In this document: piece by piece, positions 45,878-54,392 of the stretch
Layout: the number at the start of each line of letters is the position of its first letter
Numbering within the stretch: the stretch's first letter is position 1
NCBI RefSeq assembly: GCF_001968825.1
Contig: NZ_MIEU01000011.1
Coordinates: 372,001 to 436,000 of the forward strand
DNA: 64,000 nucleotides
From: Tersicoccus sp. Bi-70
GTDB lineage: Bacteria > Actinomycetota > Actinomycetes > Actinomycetales > Micrococcaceae
Reading direction: 5' to 3'
Translations under genes and position numbers: made by a program
The notes under the pieces: generated by a model
The model's database searches: none
Seen by the model: only the letters and a program-made list of their open reading frames with translations
What the model was told of the DNA's origin: nothing

Positions 45878-47452
45878 GTGACCGCCACCGCCCCCGCCCG
45901 CCCCACCGACCAGGCGGCTCCCGTCGTCCTCTCGACCGCCGGCACCACCGCGGCCGACGTCGTCGCCGTCGCCCGCCACGACGCCCGCATCGAGCTCGCG
46001 CCGGAGGCCCGGGAGCGGGTGAGCAGCGTCCGCGCCCACATCGACGCGCTCGCCGCCTCCACGACCCCGGTCTACGGCATCTCCACCGGGTTCGGCGCCC
46101 TGGCCAACACCCCCATTCCGCCGCAGAAGCGCACCCGGTTGCAGAAGTCCCTCGTCCGCTCCCACGCCGCGGGCGCCGGGCCGGCCGTCGAGCGCGAGGT
46201 GGTCCGTGCCCTGATGTTCCTGCGGGCCAAGACCCTCGCCTCGGGGCGCACCGGCATCCGTCCCGAGACCCTGCAGACGCTCATCGACCTGCTCAACGCC
46301 GGCATCACCCCGGTGGTGCACGAGTTCGGCTCCCTCGGCTGCTCCGGCGACCTCGCTCCGCTGGCCCACTGCGCGCTCGTGCTGATGGGGGAGGGGCGGG
46401 CCACCGGGCCCGACGGCGTCGAGCGCCCCGTCGCGGACCTGCTCGCCGAGGCCGGCATCGCGCCCGTGACCCTCGAGGAGAAGGAGGGGCTGGCCCTGAT
46501 CAACGGCACCGACGGGATGCTCGGCCAGCTCGTCCTCGCGCTCGCTGACCTGGCGGAGCTGTTCACCGTCGCGGACATCACCGCCGCCCTGTCGGTCGAG
46601 GGACTGCTCGGCACCGACCGGGTCTTCGTCCCCGAGCTGCACGAGCCGCTGCGGCCGCACCCCGGCCAGGTCCGCTCGGCGGCGACCATGCTCGCGGTCC
46701 TCGCCGACTCGCCGATCGTCGCCTCCCACCGGTACGGCGACGACCGCGTGCAGGACGCCTACTCGCTGCGCTGCGCCCCGCAGGTGGCCGGTGCCGCACG
46801 CGACACCGCCGCCCACGCGACGCAGGTCGCCGAGCGCGAGCTCGCGGCCGCGATCGACAACCCGGTGGTGCTCGACGACGGCACCATCTCGTCCAACGGC
46901 AACTTCCACGGCGCCCCCGTCGCGTACGTCCTGGACTTCCTCGCCATCCCGGTCGCCGACGTGGCGTCGATGGCCGAGCGCCGCACCGACCGGATGCTCG
47001 ACCCGGCCCGCTCCCACGGCCTGCCGCCCTTCCTCGCCGAGGATCCCGGCACCGACTCGGGCCTGATGATCGCCCAGTACACGCAGGCCGGCCTGGTCTC
47101 AGATCTGAAGCGCCTCGCGGTGCCGGCCTCGGTCGACTCCATCCCGAGCTCGGCGATGCAGGAGGACCACGTGTCGATGGGCTGGCACGCTGCGCGCAAG
47201 CTGCGGCAGGGGGTGCTGAACCTGCGGCGGGTGCTCGCGATCGAGCTGCTCGCCGCCACCCGGGCGATCGCGCTGCGCGCCCCGCTGCTGCCCGGCCCCG
47301 CGGGGGCGGCGGTGCTGGCCGACGTCACCGCCCGGATCGGCGCCCCCGGCTCGGACCGGTTCCTGGCCCCGGAGATCGCCGACCTGGAGGAGTACGTGGC
47401 CTCCGGCGACCTCCTGCGCACCGTCGAGTCGGTGGTGGGCCCGCTGCGCTGA
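45878..47452 (+). CDS. hutH: histidine ammonia-lyase HutH
   Basis: A 524-residue aromatic-amino-acid lyase starting the pathway (histidine to urocanate and ammonia). The self-formed MIO cofactor site reads [14 protein letters not shown], with Cys155-Ser156-Gly157 where most relatives have Ala-Ser-Gly. Other blocks: [45 protein letters not shown] and [13 protein letters not shown] (catalytic Tyr and Asn regions). The GTG at 45878 follows GTAGGAGAA. It is the last gene of hutUIH; a HAIR site for the next gene lies downstream. Confidence 0.95.
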   Translation: MTATAPARPTDQAAPVVLSTAGTTAADVVAVARHDARIELAPEARERVSSVRAHIDALAASTTPVYGISTGFGALANTPIPPQKRTRLQKSLVRSHAAGAGPAVEREVVRALMFLRAKTLASGRTGIRPETLQTLIDLLNAGITPVVHEFGSLGCSGDLAPLAHCALVLMGEGRATGPDGVERPVADLLAEAGIAPVTLEEKEGLALINGTDGMLGQLVLALADLAELFTVADITAALSVEGLLGTDRVFVPELHEPLRPHPGQVRSAATMLAVLADSPIVASHRYGDDRVQDAYSLRCAPQVAGAARDTAAHATQVAERELAAAIDNPVVLDDGTISSNGNFHGAPVAYVLDFLAIPVADVASMAERRTDRMLDPARSHGLPPFLAEDPGTDSGLMIAQYTQAGLVSDLKRLAVPASVDSIPSSAMQEDHVSMGWHAARKLRQGVLNLRRVLAIELLAATRAIALRAPLLPGPAGAAVLADVTARIGAPGSDRFLAPEIADLEEYVASGDLLRTVESVVGPLR

Positions 47453-47492
47453 CGCCACGGGTGGCGCGGGGAATGAACCCTTCCCCCGACAG

Positions 47493-47513
47493 GTTGAGTT
47501 GAGTAGACTCAAG
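47493..47513 (+). promoter_or_regulatory. HAIR element 3 (HspR operator) before clpB
   Basis: GTTGAGT-N7-ACTCAAG matches the HAIR consensus at all but one position and lies 39 bases before the clpB start. It places clpB in the HspR regulon. Confidence 0.93.
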
Positions 47514-47552
47514 TTCGAGTTCTCCTCGCCCCCACCCGTCGAAAGGAATTCG

Positions 47553-50159
47553 GTGAGCCCCCGATTCACCACCCGCAGCCAGGAGGCGCTCTCCGCCGCC
47601 GTCACCGCCGCCACCACGGCCGGCAACCCGCAGGTCGAACCCGCGCACCTGCTCTCCGCGCTGCTCGATCAGACCGACGGGGTCGCCGTCGCCGTGCTCC
47701 GCGGTGCCGACGTCGACCCGGCCGTGCTCGCGCCGCGGGTCACGGCCGCGCTGCGCGCCCTGCCGGCGTCGTCGGGATCCTCGGTGCAGCAGGCGCAGCT
47801 CTCCCGTGCCGGCCTCGCCGTCGTGCAGGCCGCGCAGGCGGAGGCCGAGAAGCTCGGGGACGAGTACGTCTCGACCGAGCACCTGCTCCTCGGCGTCGCT
47901 GCCGACCAGGGCGCGGCGGGCACCCTGCTGCGCGAGGCGGGCGCGACCCCGGACGCGCTGCGCGCCGCGATCCCCTCGGTGCGCGGCGGCCGGAAGGTCG
48001 ACAGCCCGGACCCCGAGTCGACGTTCCAGTCGCTGGAGAAGTACGGCACCGACCTGACCGCCGTCGCCCGCTCGGGCAAGCTCGACCCGGTGATCGGCCG
48101 GGACGCCGAGATCCGCCGCGTCGTGCAGGTGCTCTCCCGGCGCACCAAGAACAACCCGGTACTGATCGGCGAGCCCGGTGTCGGCAAGACCGCCGTCGTC
48201 GAGGGCCTGGCCCAGCGCATCGTCGCCGGTGACGTGCCCGAGTCGCTGCGCGGCAAGACCCTGATCAGCCTCGACCTCGGCGCGATGATCGCCGGCGCCA
48301 AGTACCGCGGCGAGTTCGAGGAGCGGCTCAAGGCCGTGCTCGAGGAGATCAAGGGCGCCGAGGGGCAGGTCGTCACCTTCATCGACGAGCTGCACACCGT
48401 CGTCGGTGCGGGCGCGTCCGAGGGCGCGATGGACGCCGGCAACATGCTCAAGCCGATGCTGGCCCGCGGGGAGCTGCGCCTGATCGGCGCCACCACGCTG
48501 GACGAGTACCGCGAGAACATCGAGAAGGACCCGGCGCTGGAGCGGCGCTTCCAGCAGGTGTACGTCGGCGAGCCGAGCGTCGACGACACCATCGCCATCC
48601 TGCGCGGCCTGAAGGAGCGCTACGAGGCGCACCACAAGGTCGCCATCGCCGACGCCGCCCTGGTCGCCGCGGCCACCCTGTCCCACCGCTACATCTCCGG
48701 CCGCCAGCTGCCGGACAAGGCCATCGACCTCGTCGACGAGGCCGCGTCCCGGCTGCGGATGGAGATCGACTCCGCCCCGGAGGAGATCGACACCCTCCGG
48801 CGCGCGGTGGACCGGCTGACCATGGAGGAGCTGGCCCTGCAGGACGAGACGGACGCCTCCTCGCTGGAGCGGCTCGCCACGCTGCGCGAGGAGAAGGCCG
48901 ACAAGCAGGAGCAGCTCGACGGACTGAACGCCCGGTGGGAGGCCGAGAAGTCCTCGCTCAACCGCGCCGGTGACCTGCGGGCGAAGATCGACGAGCTGCG
49001 CTCGGCGGCCGAGAAGGCCCAGCGCGAGGGCGACCTGGCCGAGGCCTCCCGCATCCTCTACGGGGAGATCCCCACGGTGGAGCGGCAGATGCAGGCGGCC
49101 GACGACCAGGCGCAGGACGCCGACCTCGGGGCCACCTCGCTGCTCGTCAACGAGGAGGTCACCGCGGACGACATCGCCGAGGTGGTCTCGGCCTGGACCG
49201 GCATCCCGGCGGGCCGCATGCTGCAGGGCGAGTCGCAGAAGCTGCTGCACATGGAGGACGTCCTCGGGCAGCGGCTGATCGGGCAGCGCCCCGCGGTGGC
49301 GGCCGTCTCCGACGCCGTCCGGCGCGCCCGGGCGGGGATCAGCGATCCGAACCGGCCCACCGGCTCCTTCCTGTTCCTCGGCCCGACCGGCGTCGGCAAG
49401 ACGGAGCTGGCCAAGTCGCTCGCGGACTTCCTGTTCGACGACGAGCGCGCCATGGTGCGGATCGACATGAGCGAGTACTCGGAGAAGCACACCGTCAGCC
49501 GGTTGGTCGGCGCCCCTCCGGGCTACGTCGGCTACGACGAGGGCGGTCAGCTGACCGAGGCGGTGCGCCGCCGGCCGTACTCCGTCGTCCTGCTCGACGA
49601 GGTGGAGAAGGCCCACCCCGAGGTCTTCGACATCCTGCTGCAGGTGCTCGACGACGGCCGGCTCACGGACGGACAGGGCCGCACGGTCGACTTCCGCAAC
49701 GTCATTCTCGTGCTCACCTCGAATCTGGGCTCCCAGTTCCTCGTGGACCCGTCGATCGACGACGCGCAGAAGCGGGACCTGGTGATGGGCGTGGTCAACG
49801 CCTCGTTCAAGCCGGAGTTCCTCAACCGGCTCGACGAGATCGTCATGTTCGACGCGCTCTCGATCGAGGAGTTGTCCCGGATCGTCGACCTGCAGGTGCG
49901 CGACCTCGCGTCGCGGCTGACCGAGCGGCGGCTGACCCTCGACGTCACCGACGCCGCCCGCGAGTGGCTGGCCCTGACCGGGTTCGACCCGGCCTACGGC
50001 GCCCGGCCGCTGCGCCGGCTGGTGCAGCGGGAGATCGGGGACCGGCTGGCCCGGGGCATCCTGGCCGGGCAGATCGCCGACGGGGACACGGTGCGCGTGG
50101 ACCGCGCGGCGGGCGAGAACGGGGAGGACGCCGACGGGCTGAGCGTCGCGACCGTCTGA
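47553..50159 (+). CDS. clpB: disaggregase ClpB
   Basis: An 868-residue Hsp100 AAA+ disaggregase. N-terminal Clp-N domain ([37 protein letters not shown]), first AAA+ module with Walker A GEPGVGKT (206-213) and FIDELHTV, long coiled-coil middle domain (about 400-530, rich in Glu/Arg/Lys), second module with GPTGVGKTE (610-618), then [38 protein letters not shown]. It rescues aggregated proteins with DnaK. The GTG at 47553 follows GAAAGGA. Confidence 0.97.
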   Translation: MSPRFTTRSQEALSAAVTAATTAGNPQVEPAHLLSALLDQTDGVAVAVLRGADVDPAVLAPRVTAALRALPASSGSSVQQAQLSRAGLAVVQAAQAEAEKLGDEYVSTEHLLLGVAADQGAAGTLLREAGATPDALRAAIPSVRGGRKVDSPDPESTFQSLEKYGTDLTAVARSGKLDPVIGRDAEIRRVVQVLSRRTKNNPVLIGEPGVGKTAVVEGLAQRIVAGDVPESLRGKTLISLDLGAMIAGAKYRGEFEERLKAVLEEIKGAEGQVVTFIDELHTVVGAGASEGAMDAGNMLKPMLARGELRLIGATTLDEYRENIEKDPALERRFQQVYVGEPSVDDTIAILRGLKERYEAHHKVAIADAALVAAATLSHRYISGRQLPDKAIDLVDEAASRLRMEIDSAPEEIDTLRRAVDRLTMEELALQDETDASSLERLATLREEKADKQEQLDGLNARWEAEKSSLNRAGDLRAKIDELRSAAEKAQREGDLAEASRILYGEIPTVERQMQAADDQAQDADLGATSLLVNEEVTADDIAEVVSAWTGIPAGRMLQGESQKLLHMEDVLGQRLIGQRPAVAAVSDAVRRARAGISDPNRPTGSFLFLGPTGVGKTELAKSLADFLFDDERAMVRIDMSEYSEKHTVSRLVGAPPGYVGYDEGGQLTEAVRRRPYSVVLLDEVEKAHPEVFDILLQVLDDGRLTDGQGRTVDFRNVILVLTSNLGSQFLVDPSIDDAQKRDLVMGVVNASFKPEFLNRLDEIVMFDALSIEELSRIVDLQVRDLASRLTERRLTLDVTDAAREWLALTGFDPAYGARPLRRLVQREIGDRLARGILAGQIADGDTVRVDRAAGENGEDADGLSVATV

Positions 50160-50252
50160 CGCGTCCCGTCACCGGTTCTGCCGCCGGTTCACGGATGAGC
50201 GATCGGGTGCAAGGATGGTCAGTATGCTTCGTAATCGAACGGAAGGGCCGTC

Positions 50253-51299
50253 ATGACCAACACCCTCACCCGCGGCATCCTCGCCGGCGCTGCCGGCGCC
50301 GCCGCCCTGAACGCCGTCACCTGGGCCGACATGGCGCTGCGCGGTCGGCCGGCCAGCGACGCGCCGGGTCAGACGGTCGAGGCGCTGCTCCGGCGGTTGG
50401 GGACGGCTGTCCCCGGCCGCGGTGCCGACCGGGAGAACCGGCGCAGTGCTCTCGGCGAGATCAGTGGCATCGGCGTCGGGCTCGGGATCGGCGTGCTCGC
50501 CAGTGCCGCCCGGTCGGCCGGTCTCCGCTTCTCGAGTCCGACCGGGGCGGCTCTGACCGGCGCCGCCGCGATGGCCGCGAGCGACGTGCCGATGGCCGCG
50601 CTCGGAGTCAGCGACCCGCGCACCTGGTCCTCGGCCGACTGGGCGACGGACATCGCCGGGCACCTCGCCTACGGCATCGCCACGCGGGCGGCGCTCGCGG
50701 CGACCGAGCCGGGTCGTCCGGTCGATGCGAAGCTGCGTCGGGCCGAGCGACGCGCGCGCCGCCGGGCCTCCCGCGCGTCGGCGTCGCTCGTCGCCCGTTC
50801 GAGCATCCTCGGGATCGCGGCCGGCATCCGCAGTTCGCTCGGCGTCGCCGGCCCGGTGCTCGCAGGCCGTCCGGCCGTTGCCTCCGGCAACGCATCGGGT
50901 GGCCGGAGCATCGGTCGCGTGGCTGCGACGCTGGCCGTCGCCGGCGAGATGGTCGTGGACAAGCTGCCGGCCACCCCGAGCCGGCTCGACCCGGGTCCGT
51001 TCGTGGGGCGTCTCGTGTCCGGTGCGACGGGCGCGACGATCCTCGCGCACCGGGAGAACGCGGTCCTGGACGTCCCCGTCATCGCGGGGGCTGCCGGTGC
51101 CCTCGCCGGATCCTGGGGCGGTGCCACCTGGCGCAGCTGGGCTCAGCGGGAGCTCGGCTGGACCTGGCAGGCAGCTCTGATCGAGGACGGCGTGGGGCTG
51201 AGCCTGGCCGCGATCGCGAGCCGGCGGGCTACGCCGTCGGCCCGATCGGCGTCCTCCCAGCCGACGCCCGCGCATCCCTTGTCGTCCGGCGCTCGCTGA
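50253..51299 (+). CDS. membrane protein with C-terminal DUF4126-like domain
   Basis: A 348-residue protein of uncertain function. The N-terminal half (about 1-160) is hydrophobic with Gly/Ala-rich helices (RGILAGAAGAAALNAVTW, GVGLGIGVLASAARSAGL). A basic connector (RRAERRARRRASRASAS) leads to a second half resembling DUF4126: GEMVVDKLPATPSRLDPGPFVGRLVSGATGATILAHRENAVLDVPVIAGAAGALAGSWGG. It appears to fuse two membrane units that are often separate. The ATG at 50253 lies after GGAAGG. No neighbour suggests a role. Confidence 0.7.
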   Translation: MTNTLTRGILAGAAGAAALNAVTWADMALRGRPASDAPGQTVEALLRRLGTAVPGRGADRENRRSALGEISGIGVGLGIGVLASAARSAGLRFSSPTGAALTGAAAMAASDVPMAALGVSDPRTWSSADWATDIAGHLAYGIATRAALAATEPGRPVDAKLRRAERRARRRASRASASLVARSSILGIAAGIRSSLGVAGPVLAGRPAVASGNASGGRSIGRVAATLAVAGEMVVDKLPATPSRLDPGPFVGRLVSGATGATILAHRENAVLDVPVIAGAAGALAGSWGGATWRSWAQRELGWTWQAALIEDGVGLSLAAIASRRATPSARSASSQPTPAHPLSSGAR

Positions 51300-51310
51300 T
51301 CCTAGACTGC

Positions 51311-51339
51311 CCCCGATGTGAATCATGTTCACATCGGGG
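51311..51339 (+). promoter_or_regulatory. perfect CCCCGATGTGAA dyad before a VOC gene
   Basis: Twelve-base arms (CCCCGATGTGAA / TTCACATCGGGG) with a 5-base spacer follow a TAGACT -10 box (51303-51308). The core matches the dyad at 38879-38899 before another VOC gene. Confidence 0.75.
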
Positions 51340-51383
51340 GCGGTCGCTGTCCGGCGTCGCCCCGCGGACCGAGGGAGGCTGCC

Positions 51384-51860
51384 ATGAAGGACATCATCAC
51401 GTGCCTGTGGTTCGACGGTCAGGCGCTGGAGGCCGCCCGTTTCTACGCGTCCGTCTTCCCCGATTCCCGCATCCTCACCCAGGTCGACCACCCCGACAAC
51501 AGCCCCACTGCCGGCACCGGCGACGTCATGGTCGTGGAGTTCGAGCTGAGCGGACGGCACTTCGTCGGCCTGAACGGCGGCCCGGCCTTCGCGTTCACCG
51601 AGGCGGTGTCCCTGCAGATCATGTGCGAGGACCAGGCCGAGGTGGACCACTACTGGGAGGCGCTGACCGCCGACGGCGGTCAGGAGAGCCAGTGCGGCTG
51701 GCTGAAGGACAAGTACGGGCTGTCCTGGCAGGTCACGCCCGTCGCGCTGACGGAACTGCTGGCGTCGGCCGACGCCGCGACCGCGCAGCGGATCACGGCG
51801 GCCTTCATGCCGATGAAGAAGCTGGACATCGCGACGATCGAGGCGGCTGCCCGCGGATGA
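51384..51860 (+). CDS. VOC / PhnB-like protein
   Basis: A 158-residue PhnB-like protein of the vicinal-oxygen-chelate superfamily (3-demethylubiquinone-9 methyltransferase-like domain), recognisable by KDIITCLWFDGQALEAARFYASVFPDSRI, VVEFELSGRHFVGLNGGPAFAFTEAVSLQIMCEDQAEVDHYWEALTADGGQESQCGWLKDKYGLSWQVTP and the terminal AAFMPMKKLDIATIEAA. The activity is unknown. The start ATG 51384 follows GGGAGG; upstream lies the dyad described at 51311-51339. Confidence 0.9.
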   Translation: MKDIITCLWFDGQALEAARFYASVFPDSRILTQVDHPDNSPTAGTGDVMVVEFELSGRHFVGLNGGPAFAFTEAVSLQIMCEDQAEVDHYWEALTADGGQESQCGWLKDKYGLSWQVTPVALTELLASADAATAQRITAAFMPMKKLDIATIEAAARG

Positions 51861-51891
51861 CCCGATCGCCGGGAGGCGGCAGACTGGGGTG

Positions 51892-52293
51892 ATGGACCGC
51901 TTCGAGAGTCTGGCCGAGCGCCGGATCCGGGAGGCAATGGAACGCGGCGAGTTCGACGACCTGCCACTGGCCGGTCAGCCGCTGGACTTCTCCGACGCCG
52001 ACGATCCGCAGTGGTGGATCAAGCGCTGGATGAAACGTGAGCACATCGATACCGCCGCCCTCGCCCCCCTGGTGGTCCAGTTGCGGCGCGAGGCGGACGG
52101 CTTCCCCGAGACGCTGAGCCGCTTCGACCGGGAGGAGGACCTGCGGGAGTACCTCGCGGACTACAACCACCGGGTCAAGCAGGACCGGATCGAGTCCCGC
52201 TTCAGCGCCGAGTCCCGGATCATCGCTCCCGTCGTGGACGTCGACGCCATGGTCGTCCGTTGGCGCGGACGGGACCGACGCCGGCCGGAATGA
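51892..52293 (+). CDS. DUF1992 family protein
   Basis: A 133-residue DUF1992 (DnaJ-C28-like conserved region) protein: FESLAERRIREAMERGEFDDLPLAGQPLDF, then an Arg/Glu-rich helical region (LRREADGFPETLSRFDREEDLREYLADYNHRVKQDRIE). Function unknown in bacteria. The ATG at 51892 is 6 bases after CAGACT (51880-51885), suggesting a leaderless message; a GTG at 51889 is the alternative start. It is 31 bases after the VOC gene and 28 bases before the DsbA-like gene. Confidence 0.85.
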   Translation: MDRFESLAERRIREAMERGEFDDLPLAGQPLDFSDADDPQWWIKRWMKREHIDTAALAPLVVQLRREADGFPETLSRFDREEDLREYLADYNHRVKQDRIESRFSAESRIIAPVVDVDAMVVRWRGRDRRRPE

Positions 52294-52321
52294 GCGACGG
52301 TTCATCGGCGTTGGTGCGATC

Positions 52322-53041
52322 GTGAACATCGACATCTGGTCCGACATCGCCTGCCCCTGGTGCTACATCGGCAAGCGCCGCTTCGAGTCCGCCCTCGCCG
52401 GCTTCGAGCACCGTGACGACGTGACCGTCACCTGGCACAGTTTCCAGCTCGACCCGTCGCTGCCGGCGCACTACGACGGCACCGAGATCGAGTACCTCAG
52501 CGAGCGCAAGGGCATGCCTGCCGACCGGGTGGCCCAGATGTTCGCGCAGGTGACCGAGGTGGCGGCGGGGGAGGGCCTGGCCTACGACTTCGGCTCCGTC
52601 GTCGTCGCCAACAGCCTGGCCGGGCACGAACTGCTGCACCTGGCCGCCGACCACGGGATGGCCGGGGCGGTCAAGGAAGCGTTGCTCTCGGCGCACTTCG
52701 AGCACGGTCAGGACATCGGCGATCGGGAGGTGCTGGTGCGGATCGGTACCGGCGCGGGCCTCGACGCCGGGGAGATCTCCGCCGCTCTCGAGTCCGGCCG
52801 CTACCGCGACGCCGTGAGCGCCGACGTCGAGCGCGCCCAGAGCCTGGGCATCACCGGGGTGCCCTTCTTCGTCCTCGACGAGAAGTACGGCATCTCCGGC
52901 GCCCAGCCGGTCGAACTGTTCGGTCAGGCCCTGCGCACCGCGTGGGCGGAGGCGAATCCACTGGTCATGGTGACGCCCGACGGCGGCGCCGACGAGGCCG
53001 GTGCGCTCAACGGTCAGGCCTGCGGCCCGGACGGCTGCTGA
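52322..53041 (+). CDS. DsbA family (FrnE-like) oxidoreductase
   Basis: A 239-residue thioredoxin-fold protein of the FrnE/2-hydroxychromene-isomerase branch. The active-site CPWC is at residues 11-14 (WSDIACPWCYIGKRRFE), followed by a helical insert and the cis-Pro loop LGITGVPFFVLDEKYGISGAQP. There is no signal peptide, so it is cytoplasmic; relatives are linked to oxidative-stress resistance or small-molecule isomerisation. The C-terminus has two more cysteines (QACGPDGC). It starts with GTG 52322. A perfect 40-bp palindrome follows. Confidence 0.88.
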   Translation: MNIDIWSDIACPWCYIGKRRFESALAGFEHRDDVTVTWHSFQLDPSLPAHYDGTEIEYLSERKGMPADRVAQMFAQVTEVAAGEGLAYDFGSVVVANSLAGHELLHLAADHGMAGAVKEALLSAHFEHGQDIGDREVLVRIGTGAGLDAGEISAALESGRYRDAVSADVERAQSLGITGVPFFVLDEKYGISGAQPVELFGQALRTAWAEANPLVMVTPDGGADEAGALNGQACGPDGC

Positions 53042-53072
53042 GGCGCGCTGCCTGCCGCGTCGCCCCGGAACG

Positions 53073-53112
53073 GACGGAGCCCCTCGACCCAGCTGGGTCG
53101 AGGGGCTCCGTC
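53073..53112. terminator. perfect 40-bp palindrome between convergent genes
   Basis: Reading GACGGAGCCCCTCGACCCAG and its exact reverse complement with no spacer, it lies between the DsbA-like and aldo-keto reductase genes. It should work as a bidirectional terminator. Confidence 0.85.
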
Positions 53113-53153
53113 AGTTCGCGGCTCCGGCGGTCTTCCGGCGCCGCTGGTCCTGT

Positions 53154-54122
53154 TCAGAAGCCGGCGGGCTCGTGCGGGGTGTAGGAGGCCTCGAGCTCGG
53201 CGACGTCGTTGTCGGTCAGGGTGACGTCGAGAGCGGCGACAGCGTCCTCGAGGTGCTTCGCCTTCGTCGCGCCGACGATCGGGGCGGTGACGGCCGGGTT
53301 GCGCAGCACCCAGGCGAGGGCGACCTGGGCGCGCGAGACACCTTGGCGCTCGGCCACGGCCCCGACCGCGTCGACGATGGACCGGTCCGACTCCGGGTAG
53401 AGCTGCTTGCCGAACTCGTCGGTGGCGGAGCGCTCGGTGTCGGTGTCCCAGGGGCGGGCGAGACGGCCGCGGGCGAGCGGGCTCCAGGGGATGACGCCGA
53501 CGCCCTGGTCCGCGCACACGGGCAGCATCTCGCGCTCCTCCTCGCGGTTGAGGAGGTTGTAGTGGTCCTGCATGGAGACGAAGGGGGTCCAGCCGTTCGC
53601 GCGGGCGACCTCCTGGGCCTTGGCGAACTGCCAGGCCCACATGGAGGAAGCGCCGATGTAGCGGACCTTGCCGGACTTCACGACGTCGTGCAGGGCCTCC
53701 ATCGTCTCCTCGACGGGGGTCTGCGGGTCCCAGCGGTGGATCTGGTAGAGGTCGACCCAGTCGGTGCCGAGGCGACGCAGACTCGCGTCCAGCTGGGCCA
53801 TGATCGCCTTGCGGGACAGGCCGGCGCCGTTGGGACCCTCATGCATCCGGCCGTGGACCTTGGTGGCGAGCACGACGGTGTCGCGGTCGGTGAAGTCGGC
53901 AAGGGCGCGACCGACGATCTCCTCGCTGCTGCCGGCCGAGTAGACGTTGGCCGTGTCGAAGAAGGTGATGCCGGCGTCGACAGCCTGCTTGATCAGCGTC
54001 CGGCTCTCGTCCTCGGGCAGGCTCCACGAGTGGTTGCCGCGATCCGGTTCGCCGAAGCTCATGCAGCCGAGTGCGATCCGGGAGACCTCGAGGCCGGTGG
54101 CGCCGAGACGGGTGTACTCCAT
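53154..54122 (-). CDS. aldo/keto reductase
   Basis: A 322-residue NADPH-dependent AKR with MEYTRLGATGLEVSRIALGCMSFGEPDRG, the tetrad regions DTANVYSAGSSEEIVG, LATKVHG and YQIHRWD, and the C-terminal cofactor site PIVGATKAKHLEDAV. It resembles the L-glyceraldehyde-3-phosphate/YghZ-like AKR group. The substrate is unknown. It is distinct from the other AKR at 34323-35336. It converges with the DsbA-like gene through the 40-bp palindrome. Confidence 0.92.
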   Translation of the reverse strand: MEYTRLGATGLEVSRIALGCMSFGEPDRGNHSWSLPEDESRTLIKQAVDAGITFFDTANVYSAGSSEEIVGRALADFTDRDTVVLATKVHGRMHEGPNGAGLSRKAIMAQLDASLRRLGTDWVDLYQIHRWDPQTPVEETMEALHDVVKSGKVRYIGASSMWAWQFAKAQEVARANGWTPFVSMQDHYNLLNREEEREMLPVCADQGVGVIPWSPLARGRLARPWDTDTERSATDEFGKQLYPESDRSIVDAVGAVAERQGVSRAQVALAWVLRNPAVTAPIVGATKAKHLEDAVAALDVTLTDNDVAELEASYTPHEPAGF

Positions 54123-54226
54123 GTCAGAATCCTGCCTTCATCAGTGTGCTGGGCAATCTGCTCGAGCCTACGCCCGTCCCGACGCGGAACGCATCCGACG
54201 TGGGCCGACGGTGGCTCCCCGACGCT

Positions 54227-54315
54227 TGGCCGCGCGCCCGGGTCGCGCCTCGGAGATGCCGGTCGGCTGGCCGCGCGCCCGGGTCGCGCCTCGGAGATGC
54301 CGGTCGGCTGGCCGC
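54227..54315 (+). repeat. 41-bp direct tandem repeat
   Basis: Two identical 41-bp units (54227-54267 and 54268-54308, each starting TGGCCGCGCGCCCGGGTCGC) and a 7-base third start lie in the 270-base gap between the aldo-keto reductase and the DUF222-HNH gene. No gene is seen in the gap. Confidence 0.95.
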
Positions 54316-54392
54316 TTCGCTGACGACAACGCGTGGCCGCCTCGCCGACGGGACCGACGACCGTCCTGGCCGAAGACACCTCACCGTCGTGA

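Noticed and set aside
47451-47466. Small CGCCAC-GG-GTGGCG dyad after hutH as a terminator
   Set aside because: Six pairs with a two-base loop cannot fold well, and the HAIR/clpB promoter starts just after; too weak to call.
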